From Symbiodinium kawagutii (taxonomy: Eukaryota > Sar > Dinophyceae > Suessiales > Symbiodiniaceae), in assembly GCA_009767595.1 (NCBI GenBank), contig VSDK01001317.1:255792-319791 (forward strand): DNA of 64,000 nucleotides. The letters are read 5' to 3'. Position numbers and translations under genes: made by a program. This document shows positions 10,407 through 22,262 of the stretch, in pieces. Position 1 is the first letter of the stretch. Each line of letters opens with the position of its first letter. The notes beneath the pieces are model-generated. The model saw nothing but the letters and a program-made list of their open reading frames with translations. It was not told where the DNA came from and did not search any database.

Positions 10407-12739
10407 ACTAAAGGAGTCCTGGGCTTCTACGATTTATAGGTCAGAATTGTTGAAACCAGGCTGTTTTCACTCAACTTCATGATCTTCATGCTTCTTGAGT
10501 TGCAAATCTTTACCAAGCAACATGGACATGAAATGGGCCCGGCCCCAAAAATCGGTGACCAAAAATATGGCTGTGGAACACCTGCAATGGGTGCCTGCGT
10601 TTGTCGCAGGATGGGCCCAACATTGGTGTCCTACAACCCACAAAGAGCCCTAAACCTAAACCCGACATGGGTCTTACATGGCTCCAGCATCATTGTCAAG
10701 GCTGGCACAACTGGTCCCAAGATGGGCCCCAACATGCACCACCTTGCACGCTAGTAAAACTTGCCTTCCATTGATGTCTGTATCAAGCATTCCACATCTA
10801 GACCTTTGGCTGACAAACTGTAGTCAAACTACAATCCAACTTATCCATCATTTTTCTAGCTTGCTTTTCCAGAATCCAACTGTTGGTCCGTGTCTGGTGT
10901 TTTTCCAGACATTTCATAGACAGCCTGAGACCCTGTATGAGAATTCATGAAAATTCTAGCTAGGGATCAACAAAACAAAAGATTCAGCTTCAGCTTTTGG
11001 CTTTGAATCATCTTGAATTTCCGGCAAGAAACCCCTCTTCGCGAATGGGCTCTTTGCACTGTCATGGGGAGCTCTGCGAAGTGCCCAAGACTCAGGGTCA
11101 ACCCGACCCCGAGGCAGGCGTGTAAAGCTGCAATGATCTGCGCATGTTTCGCTGTCACGGTGTGTGCTGGTGTATAACTGTGTTCAGACTGTAGCGTTTT
11201 GTTGAGCTCCCGATCCTTATCAATCTCACCGTTGTTTACTTCGTTTGTCGAGTCAATGTCGAGGCAAGCCTTTCTTCAAGGCTTCTTGTTCGTTTTTTCA
11301 TGTTTTTTTTCGCTTTTCTTTGCCATTATTGGATGTGACCACTTGTATCCACTCGTGATTGGAAGTCCATGTTTCCAATTTGTTTGAATAGCTGGCAGGT
11401 AAAGCTTGATAATGGAACAAAGGACACAGGTCTCAGCACAACATGCAGCTTCACCGCGGCTTAGTTCTCAGTGCTACTCAGGGGTCGACATTGGTTGACA
11501 GGATTTCTGCAGGTTCTAAATTGAAGCTACCAGCAACCTCCACAGGAACCTCCACAGTAAATCATGCAATCAATGGCAACTGCGGATGACGTTTGGACAC
11601 TGCTGAGGTTCTCTCTGATTTCGGTCATTTTGCTCTCGCGAAGACTCGTTTTGCTCAACGCTTTCAGAGTCGTGACGACATTTGCAACGGCGGTGTTCGG
11701 TGTTCACAGCAATCGGGCTCCCATTGGGCTCGAAAATGTTCAACTGTTCACATGTCCATCACCCACATCTTCGGCCAGTGCATCTCCATAAGTATCCAAA
11801 GAAGTGCATATCGCTGTATGTAACTTACAAAGATTTATATACAATATTTTGCAATTATACCATGATTATCTTTCCAAAGTCATGCGGATGGACTCATTGA
11901 AAAGGTGACTATGACTAAACCGGTGCTCGTCCTTGCAGGTACGCACCTTGGTTGCATTCGGAGTCAATGCGTCTAAATTCATCGATTTTTTGACGCAAAC
12001 TGTTCTAGTCTTCCAGCAAAGAGATGCAAGGAGCACAAAGAACGAAGGATACGTTTCAAAAGGCTTGCTTGCAACAGTGCTAAGTCACTGCATGGTGCTC
12101 AGTGTTCAACTGCAGAATCAGTCCTATGTCCAGAAGCTCAATCACAACGTCACAGCTTCCGATGCTCATCACCTTCCACATCCTCCCACCATCCCAACAT
12201 CCGCAAATCCCAAAACTCTCAATCCCAAATATCCCAAATCCTCCGACGCAAGGCCAATCCAAGAAGAGAGCCAGCCTGAAGCAGCTCATGGTTTCGCAAC
12301 GAACCATTCTGTGGTTAACGGAGCTGTACAGTAGCTTCATGTAGCTTCCGTACAAACATCTTTGGAGCCAAACGACAAAGTGGAACGGCTTTGAGTTTTC
12401 CAGAAAGGCTTTGAGTTTTCGAGAAAGGGACACAAAATCTGGCGAGAATAACCACCAAACACCGCCAGTCAGTTTGCCAATACTTTCTGTTGGCGATCAT
12501 CTGAGGGTCGCAACGGAAGCGCCGTGTATCTTCTTCGCGCTTCTTTTGCTGCTGCTTTTTCTTGTTGGCTAACCTTCAGCGAGATCCACTGAAGCAGCAA
12601 CGATGGCATGGGATGCAAACATTCATATTGTCACTGGCTTCAGCTGCAAAGTGACCTTGACGCTATCGTCGGATCGTCTTCGAACTCCTGGTGGAAGAAT
12701 ATCCGCACCGCTGCAGGATGTCGTGAACATTCATGAACT
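10407..12739. other. No confident gene
   Basis: Only short open frames without anchored splice sites occur here. A 25-bp near-duplicate (ggctttgagttttc plus agaaagg) lies at about 12382-12427. At about 12649-12715 a minus-strand frame after ctgcag reads VRIFFHQEFEDDPTIASRSL, a weak exon candidate. Confidence 0.3.
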
Positions 12740-12742
12740 AAG

Positions 12743-12887
12743 TACACATACATAGGACATACATAGGACATACATAGGAGGACATACATAGGAGGACATA
12801 CATAGGAGGACATACATAGGACATACATAGGAGGACATACAGAGGAGGACATACATAGGAGGACATACATAGGACATACATAGGACT
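12743..12887. repeat. Minisatellite (acatacatagg / agg)n
   Basis: About eleven units of 10 or 13 bp (acataggacat, with or without an extra agg) are present. Long open frames on the minus strand here (YVCPPMYVL repeats) come from the repeat and are not genes. Confidence 0.9.
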
Positions 12888-13339
12888 TTTATGGACTCTT
12901 CCCAGTCTTCTACAGCAAAAGACACACAGATCCTGCAACCTCCGATCCAGCATCCAGTTTCTCTGAGAGAAAAAGGTCCTCGGTTTGCTGTTTACAATCT
13001 GTGAAGTGCTTGATGCATTTTGATACAAGTATGTAATAAAACATATACCAACGTAGTTATTATTCCCAGTGATCAATCGCACTGTTCTTCACTATGTCTT
13101 CTCTGTTCATGCAACTTCTCACAATTTCACACATCCCTGTGGGTGCGTAAAGCAGCAAAGCACAGGGTCAGGACATGTCACAATCATCAAATCAAGTTGA
13201 GTAATGGACCATTGAGGTACACCGGGACCAGTAGCACTGCGCGTCTCACCTCAATTCAGGCATGCAGCTCAACACAGCTCAACATCAAACCCTGCAACGC
13301 CTTCAACTCACTGACTGACATGATGAGAACATTTACCCT

Positions 13340-13929
13340 TCAAGCAGCGCCGTTCTGCAACCATTCCTGTTTGGTTAAGCTTCTGACTGCAACTCTCACT
13401 TGCACCTCTGTCAAGGCCAACTCCTTGGTGCGAACAAATTTGAATAGATCCATTTGTACTGGACTCAAACTCGCTGCGACCATGTGAGGATTGGCAATTG
13501 CACCTGGCAAATGGGTGAACATATGGGAAAAGGTGATAAGCACGGGGCGATCTTTCAATTCAATCTCTGGATCGTCGAGGTATGCAGGATCTGCCTGTCT
13601 TCAAATTTGCAAAAATCATGAACATCATGATAATGACTAGGATTGAAAAGGCTGATTTCAACGCCATGTCTACCCGTTCAGGAGCATTGAATCAATTGTA
13701 TCATCTTGCGTCTGGTTTCATGTTCCTGATGACCCTACCATACTGTCTGTCTGCTGTCCCATGCTGCCCCTGAGGCAACTGGTTCTTTTTTCTCTCTCCG
13801 GGCTATGCACCTGCGAAATGCTGCGTGCACTTGGCAGGTTGGAAATCTTAGAGCCGTGGAAGTTCTTGGAGCATTGCCGAGACATCGTGTCTTGCCACTG
13901 GAGCGAAGAATCCGTCTATCATGGTCTCC
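13340..13929 (-). CDS. Two exons of an unknown gene
   Basis: The upstream exon (13855-13929) lies between an acceptor gattctcag and a GC donor (CACG|GCTC); it reads ETMIDGFFAPVARHDVSAML. The downstream exon starts at 13594 (acceptor gaagacag) and reads ADPAYLDDPEIELKDRPVLI through HLPGAIANPHMVAASLSPVQ and LALTEVQVRVAVRSL to a stop at 13340. Both are strongly protein-like. The phases of these two do not join directly, so a small exon may lie between them. No family is recognised. Confidence 0.5.
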
Positions 13930-14033
13930 CTGAGAATCCAAATATCCCAAGTTCACATAAGTTCACATATTGACTTCGTGATGATCGAACTCGGGCATTT
14001 CAGGACCCTGTTTCTTCAGCGTCCGATGTGTTG

Positions 14034-14348
14034 TTACATTCCTGNNNNNNNNNNNNNNNNNNNNNNNNNNNNNNNNNNNNNNNNNNNNNNNNNNNNNNNN
14101 NNNNNNNNNNNNNNNNNNNNNNNNNNNNNNNNNNNNNNNNNNNNNNNNNNNNNNNNNNNNNNNNNNNNNNNNNNNNNATTCCTGCTATATACCGCTTCAC
14201 TGATGCACCATGAAATCAGTCCAATCCCGTGTTCGACACCGTCGAAGTGAGCATTGCAGCATCTCATCACACCACCAACTATGGCCAACTCGCCTGTGCA
14301 AACATCCAGATTTGCAGCTTGTACGTCTTCCTTCCGGTGGACGGCCAT
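14034..14348 (-). CDS. Possible 5' exon broken by gap
   Basis: An ATG at 14348 opens a frame (MAVHRKEDVQAANLDVCTGE, then LAIVGGVMRCCNAHFDG) that runs into the assembly gap. It starts only 34 bp beyond the stop of the pseudouridine synthase, so it may be 3' flank instead. It could be the start of the gene at 13340-13929. Confidence 0.2.
   Translation of the reverse strand: MAVHRKEDVQAANLDVCTGELAIVGGVMRCCNAHFDGVEHGIGLISWCISEAVYSRNXXXXXXXXXXXXXXXXXXXXXXXXXXXXXXXXXXXXXXXXXXXXXGM
14045..14177. other. Assembly gap (133 N)
   Basis: The gap is flanked on the left by acattcctg and on the right by attcctgc. The shared attcctg suggests that the two contig ends may overlap. Confidence 0.99.
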
Positions 14349-14381
14349 GTCTTGTGGTTGAATCGAAGCCCAAGAAAGGGG

Positions 14382-16888
14382 TCATGTGACGGAGCTTCTC
14401 ATGCCTCTCCACCAAGGGTCACCTGCATACGAGACTTCATCATCAAATTCCAACTGGCTACACTGGAGCCCAATGGGAGCGTCATTTGTCCTGGCTGCCT
14501 TGACCAAATGACCTGCTGAGACGTCGTCAGATGCATGTTTCCACATGAAACCGCTAAGTGTCTGATAGAGAGAATCATCTATGACTGGAGAACCAAGAGC
14601 TGCCAGCTGCGCTCGAAGTTGATGGGTGCGACCTGTGTGAAGCTCAATCTCAAGCTCTTGGATCTGATTTCGTGTCTCAACTGACAGGATAGTGGCTCGA
14701 GCATCTCTCCATTTGTGCACACCATCATCCGTATCCATTGAGGCGATCAAGCGGGGTGCCGGCCTTCCAAAAACGGAGTCTGAAATCTTGTGCTCCAAAA
14801 TCTGATTTGCCCTGAAGACTTGACCACGAACCAAGGCTCGGTACCGTTTTCGCACCTTGCCATCCAGCAACAGCTGCTGGAAATGTCTGGCAGCATCTTT
14901 GGTCTCAGCTAAGACGACCAATCCAGAAGTTTGCACATCCAAACGATTGCACGGAACCAGCTCAGTTTTGTCTTCTTGGCTTTGGTCCTTTGCCTGGAAC
15001 TGGAAACGCCGTTTTCTGCTTGCCGCAAGTGCAGCTGCGACGAAAGGGACCAACCATTCTCCTCAGTCGCGAGACAATCTGGAAAGAGGTTCAACCATGT
15101 TCCAATCAACAAACGGTCAGTGCTCAATATGTCCAAAGCTCGGACTGACAAAACACTGATATTTGACACTGTAGTATTTGCCTCACTGAATCCATCACTG
15201 CACAATTTTTCCATATCCTTCCAACATACAATGATGGAAACAACGCGAGAAAAGTCGATTCGCGTAGAAACGACATTTTAAATCGCCCGAATCCTGGATC
15301 CCAGCTTGGAGTAAGGTCGAAGACGTATCTTTCAGTTTCTGTGTTTCCCAGCCATGATAAGGTTCGAGTGTTTTCGAGTCATCGGTCAGAATTATCATCC
15401 TTCATGAAACCAGGCAAATTTTGGTAAGTTACTGAGGAATTACTGTGACATGGCAACCACAAATCTTATTTGCACGCATGATTTCTACAAGTGAGAGTTG
15501 TACATAGAGGTCCTTTCCATTTTTGGATTACGGCAAAGTAATAGACCCCCCCAACCCCCCACAACAAACCGCAAACTCCGAGATACTAAAGGTTGAACGC
15601 CTACTGGCCAACAATGCCTTGATGCGTCAAGGCTCGTCCATTGCTGACATGAGGTGCACAGGGCACACCTGGCGGTTTATCCACCACGAGAAAGTCTCCG
15701 TGCTGCTGAGTGCGATTGGCCCAGCTTTCCAGGCTCAGCTCACAGCTGGGGTATCGCTTGGGTTCTGAATGGACGCGCAACTCGCCGCCCTGTTCCACGA
15801 TGGCATCCTGTGCTGAGTTCTGCAGCCCTCTAAGCAAACGTGTGTTGATGGGAGGCAATATATCTCATGATATCTCTGACTCTATAAATTTGTTAATGAA
15901 TACTGGTAATACATCCCATGGTTTATCGATGTATATCGTATTGCAAGTCTGCCCGTTTTTCTGTGTATCACAGTCTTCTGCCTTGACATCAAACAAAACA
16001 CCTGCAGCTCTCCTGCACCGAAGCTCTCTGCTCGGAGTTTGATGGCCAAAGAGCGCTGCCCAAACGAACGAAAGGACCCGAGGCTGGTGGTCGGTAGTAA
16101 ACTGCGCCTTGCTCCCATTTGCTACAAAAAGGCATAAGGCTTGACAGCTTGCGAAACATTCTTTGAAATGCATTGAAATTGAGAGAAATTGACCAAAATT
16201 GACCCATAGAAATTGCTAAACCATGCTAAACCTGCGCATCTTTATGCCAATGAAACCACTTACAACTTCTCTTCGCGGCGGTCTGCCAAGGTGCCCATGG
16301 CACTCAACTCCACCGAGGATCTCTGCGGGAGCAACTTCTCCAAGCTGCTCCGAAGAGTCTCCGTTTCGTTGATGGTGGCGAAAATCACCTCAGCTGCTGG
16401 AACTTTAAGCCAAAATCACGCCAAATATCTCCAAATATCAAGCACAAGTACTATAGAACACACATCAAACTCATCATGAAACATCATTGTAAAATCATCA
16501 AACCAGCAAGTGAAAATGACTGAAGTAAGGAGATTTAGCCACTTCAATGTGCGGCGATAGGGACTTGCTGCCAAGTCCAACCTCGACACCAAGTCACACC
16601 TGGGCCTTGGAGGCGTTGTCGAAGCGGCGAGGACTGCGCCGCCTCGCGTGGCGTTTGGGTCCTGTTTTTGACCCAGTTCCCTACCCAAGAGTGCTTAGAC
16701 ATGCTTAGACTATGCTAGACTACTATACTGGGAATATCCTACAATCTCCCACAATGGCTATCTACATTGCTTAGTGATGAATACTTTTGAGGGCCATTGG
16801 GCGACTCAAACATCGGAGTCAGTGCCTTCACTGGAGGTTGCAATGGAGATGCACAAGCCACTGCCGCCAGCAGCCAAAGTAACAACAT
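14382..16888 (-). CDS. RluA-type RNA pseudouridine synthase, signal-peptide form
   Basis: The enzyme family isomerises uridine to pseudouridine in RNA. Four exons are supported. Exon 1 (16888-16795) encodes a signal peptide, MLLLWLLAAVACASPLQPPV, and ends in a GC donor. Exon 2 (16393-16264) lies between a CAG acceptor and a GTAAGT donor and is a helical linker (INETETLRSSLEKLLPQRSS). Exon 3 (15829 to about 15635) has the start of the catalytic domain, DFLVVDKPPGVPCAPH. Exon 4 (about 15034-14382) has the catalytic motif NRLDVQTSGLVVL, with the active-site Asp in RLD, then GRTHQLRAQLAALGSPVIDD and a stop. Exons 1-2-3 join in phase; the exon 3-4 junction is uncertain (GA or GC donor). The product is about 350 residues. 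A signal peptide on this enzyme suggests plastid targeting by the dinoflagellate bipartite route, or ER entry; this is inference. Confidence 0.85.
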
Positions 16889-17513
16889 CTTGCCACATGG
16901 GAGTGGCCCTTGATCGCCTATGGTCATATAATACGCATGACATGTCATGAAATCAAATCAAAATACAAACTTACTAGTACGCAGAATGCCACTGATATCA
17001 AAGGTTGGAAGTTTTCAATATTGGTTTGTGTAGCTTGCAAAGGGAAAGTTGCATGATATTTGATGGCCTTGGAGGTCCTTGGAGGAAAACATGTGAGATA
17101 TGTGAGACATGAATGGCTGCAGAACCTCCATTCGCGAAACTTTTGCAGACTCTAGATCCATAAATGGCAGAACTCTCATTCCAAAACTAATCAAACTCAT
17201 CATTTCCGATGTGGACAACACTGGAAAACAAAACATCGAATTGGGAATTGGGGGCCCCCCTACTTGGCTTGCACGGATCTTTTTGCAGCGCAATGCCAGC
17301 AGCTTCACAACCTAAGCTTGCTCTATCCAACAGAACAAAATCCCAGATTTGCGCAGGAAATCACAAACAAACATAACAAACAAACAAACAAACAAACAAA
17401 CAAACAAACAAACAAACAAACAAATGAACAAACTTAGATGAGCAACAAGTCAACATGATCCATGTGCTCTCCCCTCTTGGCTCAAATGATTGCCACGAGC
17501 GCCAAGGAACGAC
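16889..17513. other. Intergenic; (AAAC)n microsatellite
   Basis: This region separates the pseudouridine synthase start from the next upstream gene's stop. It contains an (AAAC)n run at 17363-17432. A plus-strand frame near 17150-17260 resembles a degenerate EF-hand loop but is not accepted as a gene. Confidence 0.5.
17363..17432. repeat. (AAAC)n microsatellite
   Basis: About 15 AAAC units lie in tandem with a few changes at the edges. Confidence 0.9.
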
Positions 17514-20500
17514 TCAGCCCGGCAGCACCAGCTTCATCAACTCCTTCGCCAAGTGCTGGAAGCGCTCGGCAGTGAGGGCCTGGTAGTGTCAGCATGTGTC
17601 AGCAAGCCAGTAGCTGTAGCTTGTCTGCTGAGTCTGCTATCTATTTACATCTATTTACTACGTTGAAAATTGTTGAAATGGGTGGCTTCCTCTGGTATAT
17701 TTCTAGTGTCAGCAAACCAGTAAGCTTGACTGTTTACCGCAAATGTTGGCACCGGCATGCACCAGCACTTGTGATCATTTGTGGACATCCGCATGTTTCA
17801 ACCAGCTTCAACCACAGCATGACTTGGCAGAGGTCCGCTTTCAGAAGTTTGGGTGGAAACAAATCATCAAACAAGCCGTTCTGGGTTGATCATGATGCTT
17901 CCCACCAACAAACATCTTCTCTCATTCTAAAACAGTGCTCATGGAAACCTTGCACGAAGCCATGAGTGGGAAATTGATCATACCTTGCTCTTCAGCATGC
18001 TGTCAGCTTACGAGAAGTCCTCTTGGTACCGACCCCATACTTGATCCCATGGCAGGGGTTTCCGCCAAAGTTCAAACATTGAAGTACCATTGAACTAAAT
18101 CCCTTAAGTGATTTCACGTCCATACAATATTGATCAGCACACTGGTGATCACCTTTACTTTAGGTGTTAGTGATTTCTGTACCCTGTGCCGTTCCTAAAT
18201 CCGCGTGTGTTCGTCCATATCACGACTGAGAATCGTACTTTTGGTGCGGGATCCGCTGGGACGTCATTGACATCGATCTGTTTGGACTCGGGTTGCCTTG
18301 GCAACAGCAAGCACAATGTTAAAAGCAAAGCCAATGCCTTCATATACAGTGTACAGGTATACAAAGTTGTTGTGCATGCAGTGCGAACTGATATGCATTC
18401 TGAAATCTCAGTTGTCGTACAGTTGTAGTTGTAGTGTGCAAATATTATGCGGCCAAGGCTTGTCACTTGAGCCCTGCTCATCCCTTTCATGCTGTGGCTA
18501 TGCCAAGCTGCACGGAAGCTGACGTCATTTTCTCATCCGCTTCCACTTCCACTGGAGCTGCAGGTGTTTCTGCTGCTTCGCTTCGGTCGGGCTCGGTGCC
18601 TTGTGGTACACCTGGGATGTGGTACCCATGGGGAAGTTTCCACGCATGGGATGCACTGGGGTCATTGAATGTGATGACACAAGGATCAGCAAACATCAGC
18701 AAACTACATTGAAACTTGAAAGATATGAATCGAGCAGCTGCCTGTGGGAATCCCAGAAATTTCGGCGCTGGAAAAATCGATGATGTCGCCATTTGCCACC
18801 TCGTCGGTTTCCTAAGATCCAGCAGCTTGGCACTTGGGTGCCCAAATGAATTCTGATGCTGCGTCACCTGCATGCTACAAGCAACACTGCAGCACTCACC
18901 TCAGCACTGAATCCCTGTAGCCAAGGCTCAGTTGCTGCCCAGTCGAGCCAAGTTTGTTTGGCATTGGAGGGCAGAAAGACTTCATCCGTGTGCCTCATCG
19001 ACTTGATCTTCTTCATAATCGAATTATATATCATAACAATCATGTATATCATATAATGCATGTATATTATACTATTCAAGTAGCCATCGCGTTCGATCTG
19101 TCAATTCTCTTTCTTTGTGATTTCGGGTAAGGCCGAGCAGCTCTTCCCGGCAAACAATGTTCAAGGTCTCGTGGTCCAAGATGGTGCCAACTGCCGTCCA
19201 AGAGTCGGAAGCAGGCTGGCCACAATGCCTCAAACATCGAAGAGGCAATCCTGGTTGAGGATGTTTACACCGGATTGATAGATTCCATGGGTATATTTTT
19301 GGGGGGTACCCTTTCAATAGGAAACCCAGGCTTTGGGGGACACCCTCTATGAATCAAACAGGAGGTTTTTGATGCAGGGGTGGTATTCATGACTTTGGCT
19401 CAGTAAACAGTGGCCACGGAGGATCTGAGGCACCGGGCACAGATTCTTTGCTCTGATGCTTCTTGACTAGCTCTTCCATTTTCTCGAGTCCTCCTGAAAA
19501 GAGCCCATGATGGTGCCAAATCTGCAAGCTTTTTTCTTCCAAGATCTTCAAAGCATGCCCACTCTGAGTGTTCTGAGAAAATGCCGAGAGTGTGCTTTGG
19601 AAATTTGGACCAGTCCGAAGATGTCCAAAAGTACCACACTTCTGACACACGAAGATCTTCAATCTTCTCCATCTCTACTCAATCTCTCTCAACTTGAACT
19701 TTTGCACTTCTCCTGGTTCATCTGTCTCGGCACAATTACTTCCATCCAGCACCTTCACTCAGGCTCACTTCACAAATCACATCTTTGACAGTAGAGCCGG
19801 TACGTAAATCAAGTGTTCTATAACTCACCTCAACTAAGAATTTCAAAGCCTTACACCGCTGAATGTTGCTTTGGCCTCACACAAGGACGCAAAGGTCTCT
19901 GCTCCGTCATCCATGCCCTCGCTTTGCAATGCACGCCACAATTTGGAGGCGCGGGATGCCTGGGCCACGCATGGTCTCCCCCTACATCACCATTCAACAT
20001 TCCCAAAAAACCCAAGCCACAAAATGGATTTCAGAAGATTGAGAAGGTTTCGAAGAAGAATCAAAGCCTATTCAGAGCAGAAAACATCGTTCAACTAGTT
20101 AACCAGCCAACTAGCCACTAATTAATCATGGTTGATAATAGCTACAGTGATTAACAACCATGGTTAATGTTAATAATGCCATCGTTCAACGCTGCACAAG
20201 TCACGGTCTCCGAGCTCCTTCCATTCGCCATTTGCCTGAAGATTTGATGTCGAAGGGCTGGGAGAAGGCTGCGCAACGCTTGCTGCAGCCTGTGGCGGCC
20301 GAGGGCCGGTTCCAGAGCTGGCAGTGAAACTCTGCGACGCATTGGAGGTGTTGCTGTGTCTGCTGAGTTCGCTTAATTAAAAAACATTGGAAGAAACATG
20401 AAGAAACTAAAATCGATCGATTTTCATGGAATGCTTTGGATTCTCTGGCTTAAAAAACGGTTTAGCATAATCAATGATATATTTAGTATCGATAAATTGC

Positions 20501-20672
20501 CTTGGTGATCCGGCATTTCGCCTGCTTGGAGCGTCGGGCAGTGGCAGTGATAATAGCGACCACAGCCAGAGCAGCATCCTATCGGACTCCTCAGCAGAAA
20601 CCTCCTGGCGCAGTAGGCCACGGAGGGGAACCATGAGACCCCTCTGCTGCATCTGCTTCTCTTCTCGGCTCT
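17514..20672 (-). CDS. Multi-exon gene(s), product unknown
   Basis: This is a series of convincing minus-strand exons. The terminal exon (17579-17514, acceptor ctaccag) reads ALTAERFQHLAKELMKLVLPG then stop. Upstream are about 18220-18305 (PESKQIDVNDVPADPAPKVR); 18490-18700 (acidic, Pro-rich, APVEVEADEK); 18880-19020 (MRHTDEVFLPSNAKQTWLDW); 19080-19230 (TILDHETLNIVCREELLGLT); 19387-19650 (VCQKCGTFGH then LKILEEKSLQIWHHHG); 19855-19959 between a CAG acceptor and a GTAAGG donor (SKLWRALQSEGMDDGAETFA); 20175-20330 (low complexity, Pro/Ser-rich); and 20490-20672 (VSAEESDRMLLWLWSLLSLP). More than one gene may be present. No domain is recognised. Confidence 0.5.
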
Positions 20673-20970
20673 AAACTTACCATTGTAATGATGCTTTTTG
20701 AAAGGGATACTAGGGGATAGGAACCAACAAACTCATGGTTAAACAACTAATGATGATCTCTATGATAATGATGATGGTGATTATATGTGATTATCTTCAT
20801 CGCGGGAACAGAACTGCCATCGTTTTCACCATCAGTATCATCCCTGTCATCACCGTCACTGTAGTATCAGAGTGACGGTCTCCTCTTGTCTATCACAACT
20901 ATAATAGTCACAATTGCCACGATCACAAACTTCATGAAAGGCTAACCTATTCCAATTTTTGGCCATGATA

Positions 20971-21022
20971 TGCCATGATACTCCATGGATACTCCGTGGA
21001 TACTCCACGGATACTCCATGAT
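20971..21022. repeat. 11-bp tandem repeat (gatactccatg)n
   Basis: Five units of gatactccatg or gatactccgtg are present. Each unit is itself partly palindromic (ccatgg, ccacgg). Confidence 0.75.
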
Positions 21023-21146
21023 GTACCATAGACTTCCCATGGCTTCATCGCATTAGCTACCGCACCTCCGTGGCGGTGGCGATTCTCTGATAGAAGCCAT
21101 CCTCGGCGATGCTTGAAGCAACGCCAGCACCAGGATTCACTGTGAC

Positions 21147-21458
21147 TCAGCAGCTGCCAAAGATGCCAACAATTTCAAGCTGCAACAAATTGTTAGGCCA
21201 AGGAGCAGAAATACTCCTCAAACTTGGACAATTGTCAGGTGCCAAGTCAACTTTGGGCCTGGCCAAACCTGCTGCCCTGCAAAGGACTTCTCGCATAAAG
21301 CGCAAGGCAAAGTTCTCCGAGCATGTCCTCAGGCCATCAGGGCCCATGGTACAGGAGCGGTGCCAGCCGTGGATACAAAGGATAAGACCATGCTGCCCTG
21401 ATCCCGTATCTAACCACTCTTCGTTTCTCGGCTCAGAAAAAACATGCTGCCCCAACAT
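21147..21458 (-). CDS. Open frame, likely exon, unknown product
   Basis: About 103 codons without a stop include GQHGLILCIHGWHRSC and NFALRFMREVLCRAAGLARP. A further fragment at 21055-21105 (SSIAEDGFYQRIATATEV) may be the next exon. The region lies upstream of, and on the same strand as, the 17.5-20.7 kb exons and could belong to that gene. Confidence 0.35.
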   Translation of the reverse strand: MLGQHVFSEPRNEEWLDTGSGQHGLILCIHGWHRSCTMGPDGLRTCSENFALRFMREVLCRAAGLARPKVDLAPDNCPSLRSISAPWPNNLLQLEIVGIFGSC

Positions 21459-21465
21459 GAAGTAT

Positions 21466-21947
21466 TTACAAAGTGGTTAGAGACTTGGAGAGGAAAGAAG
21501 GCCTGAGCGTATAGAGTAAAAAGTCATCAAACATGCCACCATTACATAACACGAATACAATTTCCACATTGCAGAAACACTCCTTGAACAAATGCATTGT
21601 AGCAAGGAATGCAAGGAACTCACACAGCAAATGCAAGGCTTTTGCTTCTCTTTGATCCGCATGAGGTTCTTTCCCCATCACCTCAGTGGTGTAAAAAGCT
21701 ACGACATGATGCCCCAATACTGGTGGGTTTTAATAAGGATACCCCGGATGAGCTATCAATGGTTTTCAAAAATTTCCTGATGGACCAGCTAGAATACAGA
21801 GATACAAATCCAGTACATAACAATAATCAGGATTTTATTCATATAATGTTAGGTCGTGATTTGTAAACCCCCCCCAAACCAAACTTGGGGGGATGTTTAA
21901 TAAACTCCCTCCTTAAAAGTCTTGCCTGAGAGATGGAAGATCTACTC
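21466..21947. other. Weak minus-strand frame, otherwise unassigned
   Basis: A minus-strand frame at 21466-21717 contains HHVVAFYTTEVMGKEPHADQ, faintly like a retroelement RNase H start but without its catalytic residues. The sequence then leads into the pyrimidine tract. Confidence 0.25.
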
Positions 21948-22258
21948 TAATCTTCTCCACTCTTCTCGGCTCTTCTCTTCTCCTCAACTCTAGTCTTCTC
22001 TACTCTACTCTTCTCTACTCTCTTCTCCTCAACTCTAATCTTCTCTACTCTACTCTTCTCTACACTACTCTTCTTTATTCGACTCTTCTCGACTCTTCTC
22101 TTCTCTTCTCAACTCTTGTCTTCTCAACTCTTCTCTTCTCTACTCATCTACTCTACTCTTCTCTACTCATCTGCTCTACTCTTCTCAACTCTTCTCTTCT
22201 CTACTCTACCCTTCTATTCTACTCTTCTCAATTCTTGTCTTCTCTTCTCAACTCAATT
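21948..22258. repeat. 310-bp polypyrimidine tract
   Basis: The plus strand is almost all C and T with scattered A, built from cttctctactc and cttctcaactc units. It directly precedes the 239-bp satellite. Confidence 0.85.
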
Positions 22259-22262
22259 TTTA

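Noticed and set aside
12743-12887. CRISPR array
   Set aside because: Units are contiguous with no unique spacers, and the genome is eukaryotic. The same applies to the other tandem repeats.
12640-13082. Minus-strand frames rich in YVCPPMYVL as genes
   Set aside because: The open frames come from a minisatellite whose unit lacks stops.
15865-16173. Extra exon of the pseudouridine synthase
   Set aside because: The frame is protein-like, but exons 2 and 3 already join in phase across it with a GTAAGT donor and TAG acceptor, so it is more likely intron.
17109-17315. Plus-strand EF-hand-like loop (DVDNTGKQNIEL)
   Set aside because: The hydrophobic position and final acidic residue are displaced, and no second loop or splice support was found.
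21466-21717. Retroelement RNase H fragment
   Set aside because: Only a short VAFYTTEV-like start resembles the family; the catalytic acidic residues and flanking polymerase are not visible.
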